55,482 nt of DNA from Prosthecochloris sp. GTDB lineage: Bacteria > Bacteroidota > Chlorobiia > Chlorobiales > Chlorobiaceae. The DNA lies in the NCBI GenBank assembly GCA_004028745.1, contig RAZP01000014.1:1-55482 (forward strand), in the 5' to 3' direction. This document shows positions 1 through 7,391 of this stretch, in pieces. How positions within the stretch are numbered: position 1 is the stretch's first letter; the number at the start of each line of letters is the position of its first letter. Both the position numbers and the translations under genes were made by a program. Below the pieces are notes generated by a model. That model saw nothing but the letters and a program-made list of their open reading frames with translations, was not told the origin of the DNA and did not search any database.

Positions 1-218
1 CCCATGAAGTAACTGTTTTCTCCGCTGACGCTGACGGTGAGAATGTCTGATTCGGGCACTTTCTGCTCGGCATGGGAGCTGGGCAGATCGATCTGCACGG
101 GCTCGGGGGGACGAAACTTGGTGGTGAGCATGAAGAAGGTGAGCAGCAGAAAGGCTACGTCTACCATGGGCGTCATGTCTATATGGAACCCTATGCGTTT
201 GGATTTTACTTTTGCCAT
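1..218 (-). CDS. exbD: ExbD/TolR-family biopolymer transport protein, 3' part outside window
   Basis: Inner-membrane proton-channel subunit that works with ExbB to energise TonB-dependent receptors. The first 72 codons are visible. After a short basic cytoplasmic N-terminus there is a single membrane helix starting MTPMVDVAFLLLTFFM, with the proton-relay aspartate at residue 20 (equivalent to Asp25 of E. coli ExbD), followed by the start of the periplasmic domain. The ATG lies six bases after the stop of the upstream exbB, so the two are one operon. The gene runs off the left edge. A third member such as tonB may follow outside the window. Confidence 0.9.
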   Translation of the reverse strand, partial: MAKVKSKRIGFHIDMTPMVDVAFLLLTFFMLTTKFRPPEPVQIDLPSSHAEQKVPESDILTVSVSGENSYFM

Positions 219-224
219 ACTGCT

Positions 225-971
225 CTACTCTGATTTGCTGGATCCCAGGGTCTGGATAATGTAAAAGGCGGCTTCGTCGATCATGTAGGTGAAACGGTCG
301 ACTTTGTTGGTGAAGACGTTGTAGGTGACGATGCCCATGATGCCTCCGAGAATGCCAAGCGCGGTGTTGACCAAGGCTTCGGATATGCCGCGCGAGAGCT
401 GGACTGCATCGGGTGCTCCGCTGGTGGCTAAGGCATTGAAGGCGGTGATCATGCCTAAGGTGGTGCCGAACAGGCCTACCATGGTGGAGATGGAGGCTAT
501 GGTGGAGATGGCGACAAGGTTTTTTTCGAGCAGCGGCATTTCCATGGTGGTGGCTTCTTCGACGGCTTTTTCCATCTCGCTGACTTTTTTCTCACGGTCG
601 CTGATATTCTGCAGACCCAGGCTTTGATAACGCTGAAATACGGCCCGCATGACGGCGGCGACGGAGCTTTGGTGGTCGTCGCATTTGGCTATGGCTTGGT
701 CGATGGAACCGGAATCGACGTCTTGTTTGAGCTCTTTGACAAATTCGGGGATGTTGCCTTTGCCTGCTGCTTTGTTCAAGGCGATGAGACGTTCGACGAT
801 GTAGGCGATGACCATTAAGATCAGTGCAATGAGCACGGTTACTACGAGGCCGCCTTTATGAATATCATGAAACCTTGATTCTTCGGGCGTGGTGCCCATC
901 CAGGTGTAAAAGGCAAATGAGACTGCGAAGGTAACAACGATCAGGATCGTTGTGAATAAACCTTGTTTCAT
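225..971 (-). CDS. exbB: ExbB/TolQ/MotA-family proton channel protein
   Basis: Inner-membrane proton channel that assembles with ExbD to power TonB. The 248-residue protein has an N-terminal membrane helix (about residues 7-25), a second helix at about 40-62, a cytoplasmic segment (about 65-150), and the conserved helix pair near 152-215 with the family motif MVGLFGTTLGMITAF followed by a Gly/Ala-rich last helix. It is distinct from the shorter ExbB at 12,419-13,018, so the region carries two ExbBD motors. It lies downstream of the receptor gene ending at 1047 but is separated from it by a strong terminator, so it probably has its own promoter in the 75-base gap or depends on read-through. 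Confidence 0.92.
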   Translation of the reverse strand: MKQGLFTTILIVVTFAVSFAFYTWMGTTPEESRFHDIHKGGLVVTVLIALILMVIAYIVERLIALNKAAGKGNIPEFVKELKQDVDSGSIDQAIAKCDDHQSSVAAVMRAVFQRYQSLGLQNISDREKKVSEMEKAVEEATTMEMPLLEKNLVAISTIASISTMVGLFGTTLGMITAFNALATSGAPDAVQLSRGISEALVNTALGILGGIMGIVTYNVFTNKVDRFTYMIDEAAFYIIQTLGSSKSE

Positions 972-988
972 AGCATGAATTCAATTAT

Positions 989-1025
989 TAAAAAAAGACA
1001 GTGCCTGCTGCCAGAACAGGCACTG
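989..1025 (-). terminator. Rho-independent terminator of the first receptor gene
   Basis: A perfect 9-bp stem, CAGTGCCTG at 999-1007 with CAGGCACTG at 1017-1025, has a 9-base loop. On the minus strand it is followed by TCTTTTTTT. It lies just after the stop of the receptor gene at 1047 and ahead of exbB. Confidence 0.88.
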
Positions 1026-1046
1026 CTACAGAGACCCCTATTTTCG

Positions 1047-3386
1047 TCAGAGGAGATTGCCAAACTTCACCCCGACGTAAAACGTCCGGGGAGTCATAGG
1101 ACCATATACATACCCTGGATCACGATCGATGCCTTCATCAAAATCATCCTGGTATGAGTTAAAGATGTTCTTCACACCGCCGTATAACTGAAGGCCTCCA
1201 TCATCAAAAGGTATGGTATACCGAACCTTCAGACCCGCATCGAAGAACGGATCGCTTTTGCGCAGCTCTCCTGTATCCGGATCGGGAATGGTAGGGCCGT
1301 AATATGGCACCAGCATTTCCCCCGTATAATTACCGGTAAGCGATATACCAAGCCTGTCGATCGGCTCCCAGTCAACAGTAACAAAACCATAAGTATCCGG
1401 CGTCCTGAAAAACTTCTCTTCACCAAAATCCTGCGGCTCGTCATACTTACTGGACTGGACCGTAAAACCGGCCTTCAACCCAAGCTCACTCGAGGGAACG
1501 ACATGCGTCTCGAAGTTAACGCCTTTTACCACAGCTCCATCGGCATTATACCTTGTATAGATGACATCTCCTGCTGCATCAGGCGTGCCGATATCAATGG
1601 CAAAAGGATCATTGAGTTCGGTATAAAAGCCTTCCACAAGAAAACCGAAATCCACGCCATCTGCCATGGTATCAAAGTCCACTGATGCCATATAGCTCCT
1701 GCTGGTCTCCTCGACAAGGTCCGGATCATTGACATAAATAATTCTCCTCGAACCGGAAGACTCGATATGCAGATCCTCGTCGAAGATCTGCGGAGCCCGG
1801 TACCCCTGCGCATAGCTCAACCGGCCCTGAAGATCGTCACTGAAAGTGTACAGCAATGTCGCCCTGGGAAGCAGAATATCATCTGATACGTCAGCATCAG
1901 GAGTAATCTTGTTTGTTATTTCGTAATTGTCATAGCGCAAACCTACCGTAGCTTTCAACTTCTCCCATGTATACTGATACTCCCCGAACACACCGACAGT
2001 ATTACTTTCCTGATCGGCCACAGGCGTGTTCGGCAGATGGGTATCAGTATCAATATCGTAGTACCCGAGCTTTTCATCATCGAGCCACTCACGGTTGTTT
2101 TCCACGCCTGCAATAATCTGAGAAGGACCGAAGACAGCTTTGTACTGAGCGCCCAACTGCAGAACAAGATCATCCGTATGGCCGTATGCATCAAGCTGCT
2201 TCTCGGCACCATAGTATGTATCGCGGTCGATATGCTGCGTTGAGACGTAGAGCGACAGCTTGTCATAATCCCTGAAATACTGATCATAGGTAACCGCGCC
2301 GTTGACAATCCGCTGCTGAATGGATTCTGCAATGTCCGCCTCATGCTCTATCGAATCAAACTTGTTGCCACCCCGGCGGTCTTCATTGATCGTAAAGAAA
2401 TCGAGAGTAAGTTTGCCCCGCTCTCCGATTCTCCTGAAAGCACGAAGTCCGGCGGTAGTATTGTCAATTTCCGGCAATTCGGAATAACCGTCACTGTTGG
2501 CATCGAACCAATCCCTGTTTCTGTAAAAACCAAACACGGTCATTCCCATTTTTTTGTCGGAAGAAACCACCGATGCATTGAGGTTCGCGGTATATTCAAT
2601 GGCGGGATCACCGAAATCATCGCCGCCGACCCCAACCCAGCCGGAAGAACCGGAAAACTCATAAGAATTGACAACAGGATCCTTCAGAATCAGGTTGACG
2701 GTCCCTCCGATAGCGTTGCTGCCATAAAGAGCAGACCCACCACCACGGACAATCTCTATGCGTTCGATCATGTTGGTTGGAATCAGCTCCAGGCCGTAAA
2801 CACCTGCAACTGCGCTGAACACTGCACGACCGTTAATAAGAATCTGTGAATACGGTCCTTCAAGACCATTCATACGAAGCTGGTTAAAACCACAGTTCTG
2901 ACAATCATTTTCCATACGCAGTCCCGTCGCGAAATTCAGGCCTTCGCTAACTGTTGCTGCCTGAACCACTTCGGTCAGCTCTTCCGCTGTCACTGTTGAA
3001 ACAATAACCGGCGATTCTTTGCGTAGCACCTCATCTCTGGACCCGGTAACAACGATTTCATTCCCTCTGAGCGCTTTCGTCGAAAGATTGAAATTAAGCT
3101 CCGCCGTCTGCCCTTCACGAACATCCACCGTTTTCCGCATACTGCCATAGCCTATGGCACGGACCTCAATAACCCTGGAACCGGAAGGAATGCCGGTCAG
3201 CGTGTAGTTTCCGCTTTTATCAGCCGCTATTCCGATAGTTGTCCCTTTCACCATGACATTGGCGTAGGGAACCGGCTCCCCGTTGCTTATAACCTTGCCC
3301 GTAATGGTATCGGCAATAACTCCTTGAAGAGGCATTGCACATAGTGCAAGGAAAGCACATACCCGCTTTACATTTTTCAAGATCAT
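1047..3386 (-). CDS. TonB-dependent outer-membrane receptor with carboxypeptidase-regulatory-like N-terminal domain
   Basis: Outer-membrane beta-barrel importer, 779 residues. A signal peptide (about 1-25, cut after VIA) is followed by a CarboxypepD_reg-like beta-sandwich (about 26-105, starting TITGKVISNGEPVPYANV), a layout typical of Bacteroidota/Chlorobi receptors. The plug domain runs from about 110 to 240 with the IERIEIVRGGGSALYGSNAIGG signature, and the barrel extends to the C-terminus. Within the plug is a CQNCGFNQLRMNG segment with a Cys-x-x-Cys pair. Substrate cannot be read from sequence. The divergent neighbour is a chelatase-like lipoprotein, an arrangement reminiscent of the Porphyromonas IhtA/IhtB haem-uptake pair, so haem, cobalamin or a metal-tetrapyrrole is the best guess. 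A candidate repressor site lies in the shared upstream region. Confidence 0.9.
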   Translation of the reverse strand: MILKNVKRVCAFLALCAMPLQGVIADTITGKVISNGEPVPYANVMVKGTTIGIAADKSGNYTLTGIPSGSRVIEVRAIGYGSMRKTVDVREGQTAELNFNLSTKALRGNEIVVTGSRDEVLRKESPVIVSTVTAEELTEVVQAATVSEGLNFATGLRMENDCQNCGFNQLRMNGLEGPYSQILINGRAVFSAVAGVYGLELIPTNMIERIEIVRGGGSALYGSNAIGGTVNLILKDPVVNSYEFSGSSGWVGVGGDDFGDPAIEYTANLNASVVSSDKKMGMTVFGFYRNRDWFDANSDGYSELPEIDNTTAGLRAFRRIGERGKLTLDFFTINEDRRGGNKFDSIEHEADIAESIQQRIVNGAVTYDQYFRDYDKLSLYVSTQHIDRDTYYGAEKQLDAYGHTDDLVLQLGAQYKAVFGPSQIIAGVENNREWLDDEKLGYYDIDTDTHLPNTPVADQESNTVGVFGEYQYTWEKLKATVGLRYDNYEITNKITPDADVSDDILLPRATLLYTFSDDLQGRLSYAQGYRAPQIFDEDLHIESSGSRRIIYVNDPDLVEETSRSYMASVDFDTMADGVDFGFLVEGFYTELNDPFAIDIGTPDAAGDVIYTRYNADGAVVKGVNFETHVVPSSELGLKAGFTVQSSKYDEPQDFGEEKFFRTPDTYGFVTVDWEPIDRLGISLTGNYTGEMLVPYYGPTIPDPDTGELRKSDPFFDAGLKVRYTIPFDDGGLQLYGGVKNIFNSYQDDFDEGIDRDPGYVYGPMTPRTFYVGVKFGNLL

Positions 3387-3559
3387 GTTGCTGCTTGTTC
3401 TTGAATTTTAAAAAAAAATAACCCAGACACTTATTTATAAAGAGTCAAAATAAAAAGAGACCAGAATAATCCAAGAAAAAAGTCTCTACCCACATGAAAC
3501 GGTTGAAGAGTGATTCGATAAAGCACTGAAATTAAAACACTTAAACTAAAAACAAAAAA

Positions 3560-3578
3560 TTTATCTGGACAAATTAAA
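3560..3578. promoter_or_regulatory. Candidate iron/metal-repressor operator, site 1
   Basis: TTTATCTGGACAAATTAAA matches, in reverse complement, the motif AWTTTGTCYARWTWA also found at 12,338-12,352 and 14,183-14,197. It lies in the divergent region between a TonB-dependent receptor and a chelatase-like lipoprotein, about 50 bases upstream of the latter. The regulator is unknown; a Fur- or DtxR-family protein is an inference from the genes served. Confidence 0.45.
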
Positions 3579-3630
3579 GGCAAATCCGCTATATTGTCAA
3601 TACATTTCAGTTAACAAAAGCAAAAACACC

Positions 3631-4584
3631 ATGTATCGCACGATATTCCTAAAAGCCCGCCTCATAACCCTGTTCTTTTTCTGTCTGTTATGGTTGGGAG
3701 CATGCACCGGACAACGGAAAGAGCCTGAAGAAAAACAGAAAAGAATCGAAAAAAAGATCGGTGTCCTGCTTATCAGCCACGGCTCTCATTCGGAAACCTG
3801 GCGCAACACCCTTTTTGAACTCGAGAATAATGTCAGGGACAGAATACTCGAAAAAGGAAAGGTATCCGGGACAAAATCTGCGTTCATGGAATACACCGAA
3901 CCCTCGATTGCCACGCGCCTTAAAGAGTTCGACCAGGAGGGTTATTCCGATGTCATCATCGTTCCTGTCCTGCTCACGGTCAGCTCTCACTCTTTCGACG
4001 ATATCCCGACCATCATCGGCCTTAAGGAAAACCCGGAATCAATTGAAATGCTCAAACTCGAAAACATCGAGCGATACACCCCGCAAGCGAATGTGCATAT
4101 CGCCCCCCTCCTTGATTTCAACGAGATCCTGCAGAAAAACATGCTGCGAAGGGCTCGACAGCTCTCAAAGAACCCTGAGGACGAAGGTCTTGTCCTTATC
4201 GGATACGGCTCGGAACCTTATGAAAAAGAGTGGGCCGAATTGTTCAACAAAGCCGCTGAACACGTTGAAGAGCATACAGGTATTGACGAATACACTGTCG
4301 GATGGTGTGGTCATATCGTTCGGTATGCTCCTGACTCGACAACAACGGCAATCAAGCGAATCCTCGAAAAGAAAAATACTGCAATCGTCATTCCTGCACT
4401 TGTCGCCCTCGACGAAAATTTCCAGGTAAGAATCATTGGAGGCGGTATAGAAAAAATCAAGGATCACAAAACAAGAGTTCGCTACAAACCTGACGCTATT
4501 CTCCCGGACCCGGAAGTCGAGCAGTGGGTTGTCGATATCACAAGGCAATACTCGAACAATATCTTTAACGAAAAAGCCAACTGA
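3631..4584 (+). CDS. Class II chelatase-like (CbiK/CbiX fold) lipoprotein
   Basis: A 317-residue envelope protein of the sirohydrochlorin cobaltochelatase/anaerobic cobaltochelatase superfamily. An N-terminal hydrophobic segment ends in lipobox LGAC (Cys at about 25), so it should be a lipoprotein in the periplasm. The N-terminal half keeps the chelatase hallmarks: LLISHGSHSE near 47-56 and VPVLLTVSSHSFDDIP near 111-126, with the presumed metal-binding histidines. The C-terminal half is a degenerate repeat in which HGS has become GYGS (LIGYGSEP). Envelope location argues against a purely cytoplasmic cobalamin-synthesis role. Known relatives include periplasmic CbiK-P of Desulfovibrio and the IhtB haem-binding lipoprotein of Porphyromonas. 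It begins a run of PepSY protein, second chelatase-like gene and cation efflux gene. Substrate and direction (insertion or removal of metal) are undetermined. Confidence 0.82.
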   Translation: MYRTIFLKARLITLFFFCLLWLGACTGQRKEPEEKQKRIEKKIGVLLISHGSHSETWRNTLFELENNVRDRILEKGKVSGTKSAFMEYTEPSIATRLKEFDQEGYSDVIIVPVLLTVSSHSFDDIPTIIGLKENPESIEMLKLENIERYTPQANVHIAPLLDFNEILQKNMLRRARQLSKNPEDEGLVLIGYGSEPYEKEWAELFNKAAEHVEEHTGIDEYTVGWCGHIVRYAPDSTTTAIKRILEKKNTAIVIPALVALDENFQVRIIGGGIEKIKDHKTRVRYKPDAILPDPEVEQWVVDITRQYSNNIFNEKAN

Positions 4585-4590
4585 AGTTGT

Positions 4591-5160
4591 ATGCGTAAAT
4601 CATCCGGAGAGAGCTTGAGAAAAATCAACAACATTCTGCACCGGGACCTTGGTTACTTTTTTGCCGCATTGATTATTGCGTACTCGTTATCCGGGATCGC
4701 CCTCAACCATGTCGATGATTGGAATCCTGATTTTATCATCAGCAAAGAGGAAATCAAGCTAAACGAATCGTATCAGAAAAACGATATCACCCCTGATCTG
4801 ATTAAAGATTTCAGCGCCAAAGTTGGTGAAAACGGCTACAGGCTCTATGATTTCCCTTCGTCGCGTCAGGTTAAAATTTATTACAAAGATGCTACCCTGA
4901 TGGTAAACCTGCAGAACGGTGAAGCCTTGTACGAAAAAATCTCCAGGCGCCCGTTGTTCTACCAGGTCAACGTGCTTCATCGGAACAGTGTCGCATGGTG
5001 GAAGTGGATCTCGGACGTTTTTGCTATTACCCTGATCATCATGACAATTACAGGAATACTGATGTTGCGCGGCAGCAAAGGCCTCTCGGGAAGAGGCAAA
5101 TGGCTGATCGCGGCAGGTTTTGTCCCGCCACTGATTGCAATAGTCATTCAGCAGTTGTAA
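4591..5160 (+). CDS. PepSY-associated transmembrane-helix protein
   Basis: A 189-residue membrane protein. Residues about 18-40 form a helix starting HRDLGYFFAALIIAYSLSGIALNH, the usual start of PepSY_TM proteins. A periplasmic PepSY-like domain follows (about 50-125), then a second helix (about 140-162, WWKWISDVFAITLIIMTITG) and a third (about 172-188). PepSY_TM relatives include inner-membrane reductases that release iron from siderophores (FpvG/FoxB/PiuB type), but this is a compact version and I see no certain haem-binding histidine set beyond HRDLGY and LHRNS. It sits six bases after one chelatase-like lipoprotein and 24 bases before another, so co-transcription is very likely and a role in metal or tetrapyrrole handling is inferred. 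Confidence 0.75.
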   Translation: MRKSSGESLRKINNILHRDLGYFFAALIIAYSLSGIALNHVDDWNPDFIISKEEIKLNESYQKNDITPDLIKDFSAKVGENGYRLYDFPSSRQVKIYYKDATLMVNLQNGEALYEKISRRPLFYQVNVLHRNSVAWWKWISDVFAITLIIMTITGILMLRGSKGLSGRGKWLIAAGFVPPLIAIVIQQL

Positions 5161-5184
5161 CAAGGAAAACACCCGCCAAACGAT

Positions 5185-6156
5185 ATGCATTGCTCTCGAA
5201 CATTCTCACGTTTTTACCAAGCCATTATCTTTGTGCTCCTGGCTTTTGTCTCCGGCTGCCGCCCTTCACAGGAGCCTGCTCCACAAGAAAAAACAGGAGA
5301 AAAGAAAATCGGAGTGCTCCTCCTCAATCATGGTTCCCGTTCGGAACGATGGAGGCAAAACCTGATTGAACTGGAAAAGAATGTTTCAGAAAAAGTCCTC
5401 TCAATCGAGGGCATCGACGGAATACAGACCGTTTTCATGGAACACGCTTCTCCATCGATAGCCGATGGATTGAAAGCATTTGACCGGGAAGGGCACAGCG
5501 ATATAATCGTGATTCCGATCTTTCTCACAATCGGTTCCCACATGTTCGACGACATCCCGACCATCATCGGCATGAAGGAAAATCCTGCATCGATGGAAAA
5601 GCTGAAGCTCGAAAACATAGAGCGCTATATACCCAAGGCAAAGACACATCTTGCGCCTCCCCTCGATTTTTCAAATATCCTGAAAACAAATGCACTCAGA
5701 AGAACACTTGCTCTTTCGAAAAACACCGGAGAAGAGGGGGTTGTTCTTGTCGGATACGGATCGACAACCTTCGACGCACAATGGACCGAACTCTTCGAAA
5801 ATGTCGGCACCTATGTCTGCAAGAAATCCGGCATCAGCGATTTTTCCACCGCTTGGTGCGGCCACATTGCCAATTACAGCCCCGATTCGACCGCTGCCGC
5901 AATAAACAGGATACTGGAAAAGAACAAACGTGCACTGGTTCTTCCATTACTCGTATCAAGCAGTGAGCAATTTCAGAATGAAATAATCGGCGGAGGGATT
6001 GCCGTTGTCAGTGATCATGAATCCAGGGTGCAATACAAACCCGATGCCATTCTTCCCGATCCCGATCTGGAACAATGGATTGTCGATGCCGCCGAACAAT
6101 ATGCTGCAGAAATCATAAAATTGAGCCGGACACAAGAGGCATCCGATCTCGATTGA
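5185..6156 (+). CDS. Second class II chelatase-like (CbiK/CbiX fold) lipoprotein
   Basis: A 323-residue paralogue of the gene at 3631-4584, clearly similar along its whole length (for example FDDIPTIIG, LENIERY, WCGHI and YKPDAILPDP occur in both). Its hydrophobic leader ends VSGC, a plausible lipobox with Cys near 27. The N-terminal half keeps LLNHGSRSE and IPIFLTIGSHMFDDIP; in the C-terminal half HGS is again replaced (VGYGSTTF). The duplication brackets the PepSY gene. Both copies are full length with no frameshift, which argues for distinct roles or a hetero-oligomer. It closes about 100 bases before the cation efflux gene. Confidence 0.82.
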   Translation: MHCSRTFSRFYQAIIFVLLAFVSGCRPSQEPAPQEKTGEKKIGVLLLNHGSRSERWRQNLIELEKNVSEKVLSIEGIDGIQTVFMEHASPSIADGLKAFDREGHSDIIVIPIFLTIGSHMFDDIPTIIGMKENPASMEKLKLENIERYIPKAKTHLAPPLDFSNILKTNALRRTLALSKNTGEEGVVLVGYGSTTFDAQWTELFENVGTYVCKKSGISDFSTAWCGHIANYSPDSTAAAINRILEKNKRALVLPLLVSSSEQFQNEIIGGGIAVVSDHESRVQYKPDAILPDPDLEQWIVDAAEQYAAEIIKLSRTQEASDLD

Positions 6157-6191
6157 GCAGGATCACCAAGCTGCTGAACAGTCCCCCGCTT

Positions 6192-6218
6192 TTGACTATT
6201 ATATTTATACTTTATACT
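6192..6218 (+). promoter_or_regulatory. Possible sigma70-type promoter for the cation efflux gene
   Basis: TTGACT at 6192-6197 and TATACT at 6213-6218 are separated by 15 bases, shorter than the usual 17, in an AT-rich stretch about 40 bases upstream of the efflux gene's ATG. This is a weak call from consensus matching only. Confidence 0.35.
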
Positions 6219-6255
6219 CAAGTCCTTGTAAACCATCCCGACATTCAGAGAGATC

Positions 6256-7191
6256 ATGCATATCCATACACTTGATAAGTGGCGTCATATCCACGATTAT
6301 TCGACCCGGAACGACAAAGGGGAGCGTCGTACTCAGTATGTACTGCTCTTGACAGCCATCACAATGGTAGCCGAAATTTTCGCCGGCACTGTATACGGCT
6401 CGATGGCACTCCTTGCAGACGGCTGGCATATGGGAACGCACGTCGCCGCTTTTTTCATAACTATTTACGCGTACCGTTACGCCAGAAAACATGAGAACAG
6501 TCCTGCCTTTTCGTTCGGCACCGGCAAGGTAACCGTATTGGGTGGCTTTTCCAGTGCCGTAGCATTGGCTGTAGTCGCGCTTGTAATGGTGGTGGAATCC
6601 CTGGAAAGAATCATGAATCCCGAAACCATCCATTTCAATCAAGCTATTGCGGTAGCAGGAATCGGCTTATTTGTCAACATAATAAGCGCCTTCATGCTGC
6701 GGGATGAACACAGCCATCCCCACCATCACCGTGACCACAACCTGCGCGCAGCCTATATGCATGTTCTGGCCGATGCCATGACTTCCCTGCTTGCCATACT
6801 CGCTCTCATGGCAGGAAAATATATTGGATGGAACTGGCTCGATCCGGTCATGGGTATTGTTGGAGCTGCCGTCATCGCACGCTGGGCCTACGGACTGCTC
6901 AAGGAAACCGGACCGATACTGCTCGATGCAAGTATCGAAGAAGACTATCAGCAAGCCATCAAAGCCGCCATAGAAAAAGACTCCGACAATAGAATTTCCG
7001 ATCTTCATGTATGGAAGGTCGGAGCAAGCCACTATGCTGCAATAATTTCCTTGGTAACACATTTCCCTGATACCATAGAACATTACAGAAGCCTTTTGAG
7101 TGACTTCAATAGATTATCCCATGTTACAATTGAAGTTCAGGAGTGCAAGGAAGAACCGTGTATTACACCCGAAAACCGCACATTGTCTTAA
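6256..7191 (+). CDS. dmeF: Cation diffusion facilitator, DmeF-type (Co2+/Ni2+ or related) efflux protein
   Basis: Inner-membrane metal/proton antiporter of 311 residues. The DmeF subgroup signature is visible: LLADGWHMGTHVAAFF in the second helix and HVLADAMTSLLAI in the fifth, giving the H/D transport-site residues. Between helices 4 and 5 is a cytoplasmic His loop (HSHPHHHRDHN, about 154-164) that typically binds metal. The C-terminal cytoplasmic domain ends with SDLHVWKVGASHYAAIISL. Characterised DmeF proteins export cobalt and nickel; iron cannot be excluded here. Its position directly after two chelatase-like genes suggests it vents metal released or mis-imported by the uptake system. 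Confidence 0.85.
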   Translation: MHIHTLDKWRHIHDYSTRNDKGERRTQYVLLLTAITMVAEIFAGTVYGSMALLADGWHMGTHVAAFFITIYAYRYARKHENSPAFSFGTGKVTVLGGFSSAVALAVVALVMVVESLERIMNPETIHFNQAIAVAGIGLFVNIISAFMLRDEHSHPHHHRDHNLRAAYMHVLADAMTSLLAILALMAGKYIGWNWLDPVMGIVGAAVIARWAYGLLKETGPILLDASIEEDYQQAIKAAIEKDSDNRISDLHVWKVGASHYAAIISLVTHFPDTIEHYRSLLSDFNRLSHVTIEVQECKEEPCITPENRTLS

Positions 7192-7229
7192 GGGCACCTC
7201 AATTTATTTATTCCGCGCTTCAGTTGCTT

Positions 7230-7276
7230 CGTTGAGCAGATAGGAAAGGGTTTCTGCACTCCGTTCGCCTTGCGCT
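7230..7276 (+). repeat. 47-bp dispersed repeat, copy 1
   Basis: This 47-base stretch, beginning CGTTGAGCAGATAGG and ending GCCTTGCGCT, matches the reverse complement of 49,174-49,220 at 41 of 47 positions. All six differences are transitions. No gene is visible in it. The match continues weakly on both sides. Confidence 0.7.
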
Positions 7277-7324
7277 TGAACCGCTCATGACAATTAATAG
7301 AGGCGCCCTTCTAAAGGCACTTCG

Positions 7325-7363
7325 AAAAAAAGCCCCGTGGAATAAGCAAGTTCCACGGGGCTT
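7325..7363 (-). terminator. Rho-independent terminator of the BtuB-like receptor operon
   Basis: A perfect 13-bp stem, AAGCCCCGTGGAA at 7330-7342 with TTCCACGGGGCTT at 7351-7363, has an 8-base loop. On the minus strand a T-run follows (A-run at 7325-7330). It lies about 30 bases after the receptor stop at 7392. Confidence 0.92.
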
Positions 7364-7391
7364 CGGCAAACACAGGCTCACATGGGAGCAA

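Noticed and set aside
2343..2849. 168-codon open frame on the plus strand
   Set aside because: It lies wholly inside the receptor gene on the other strand, has no family features and is explained by codon bias of that gene.
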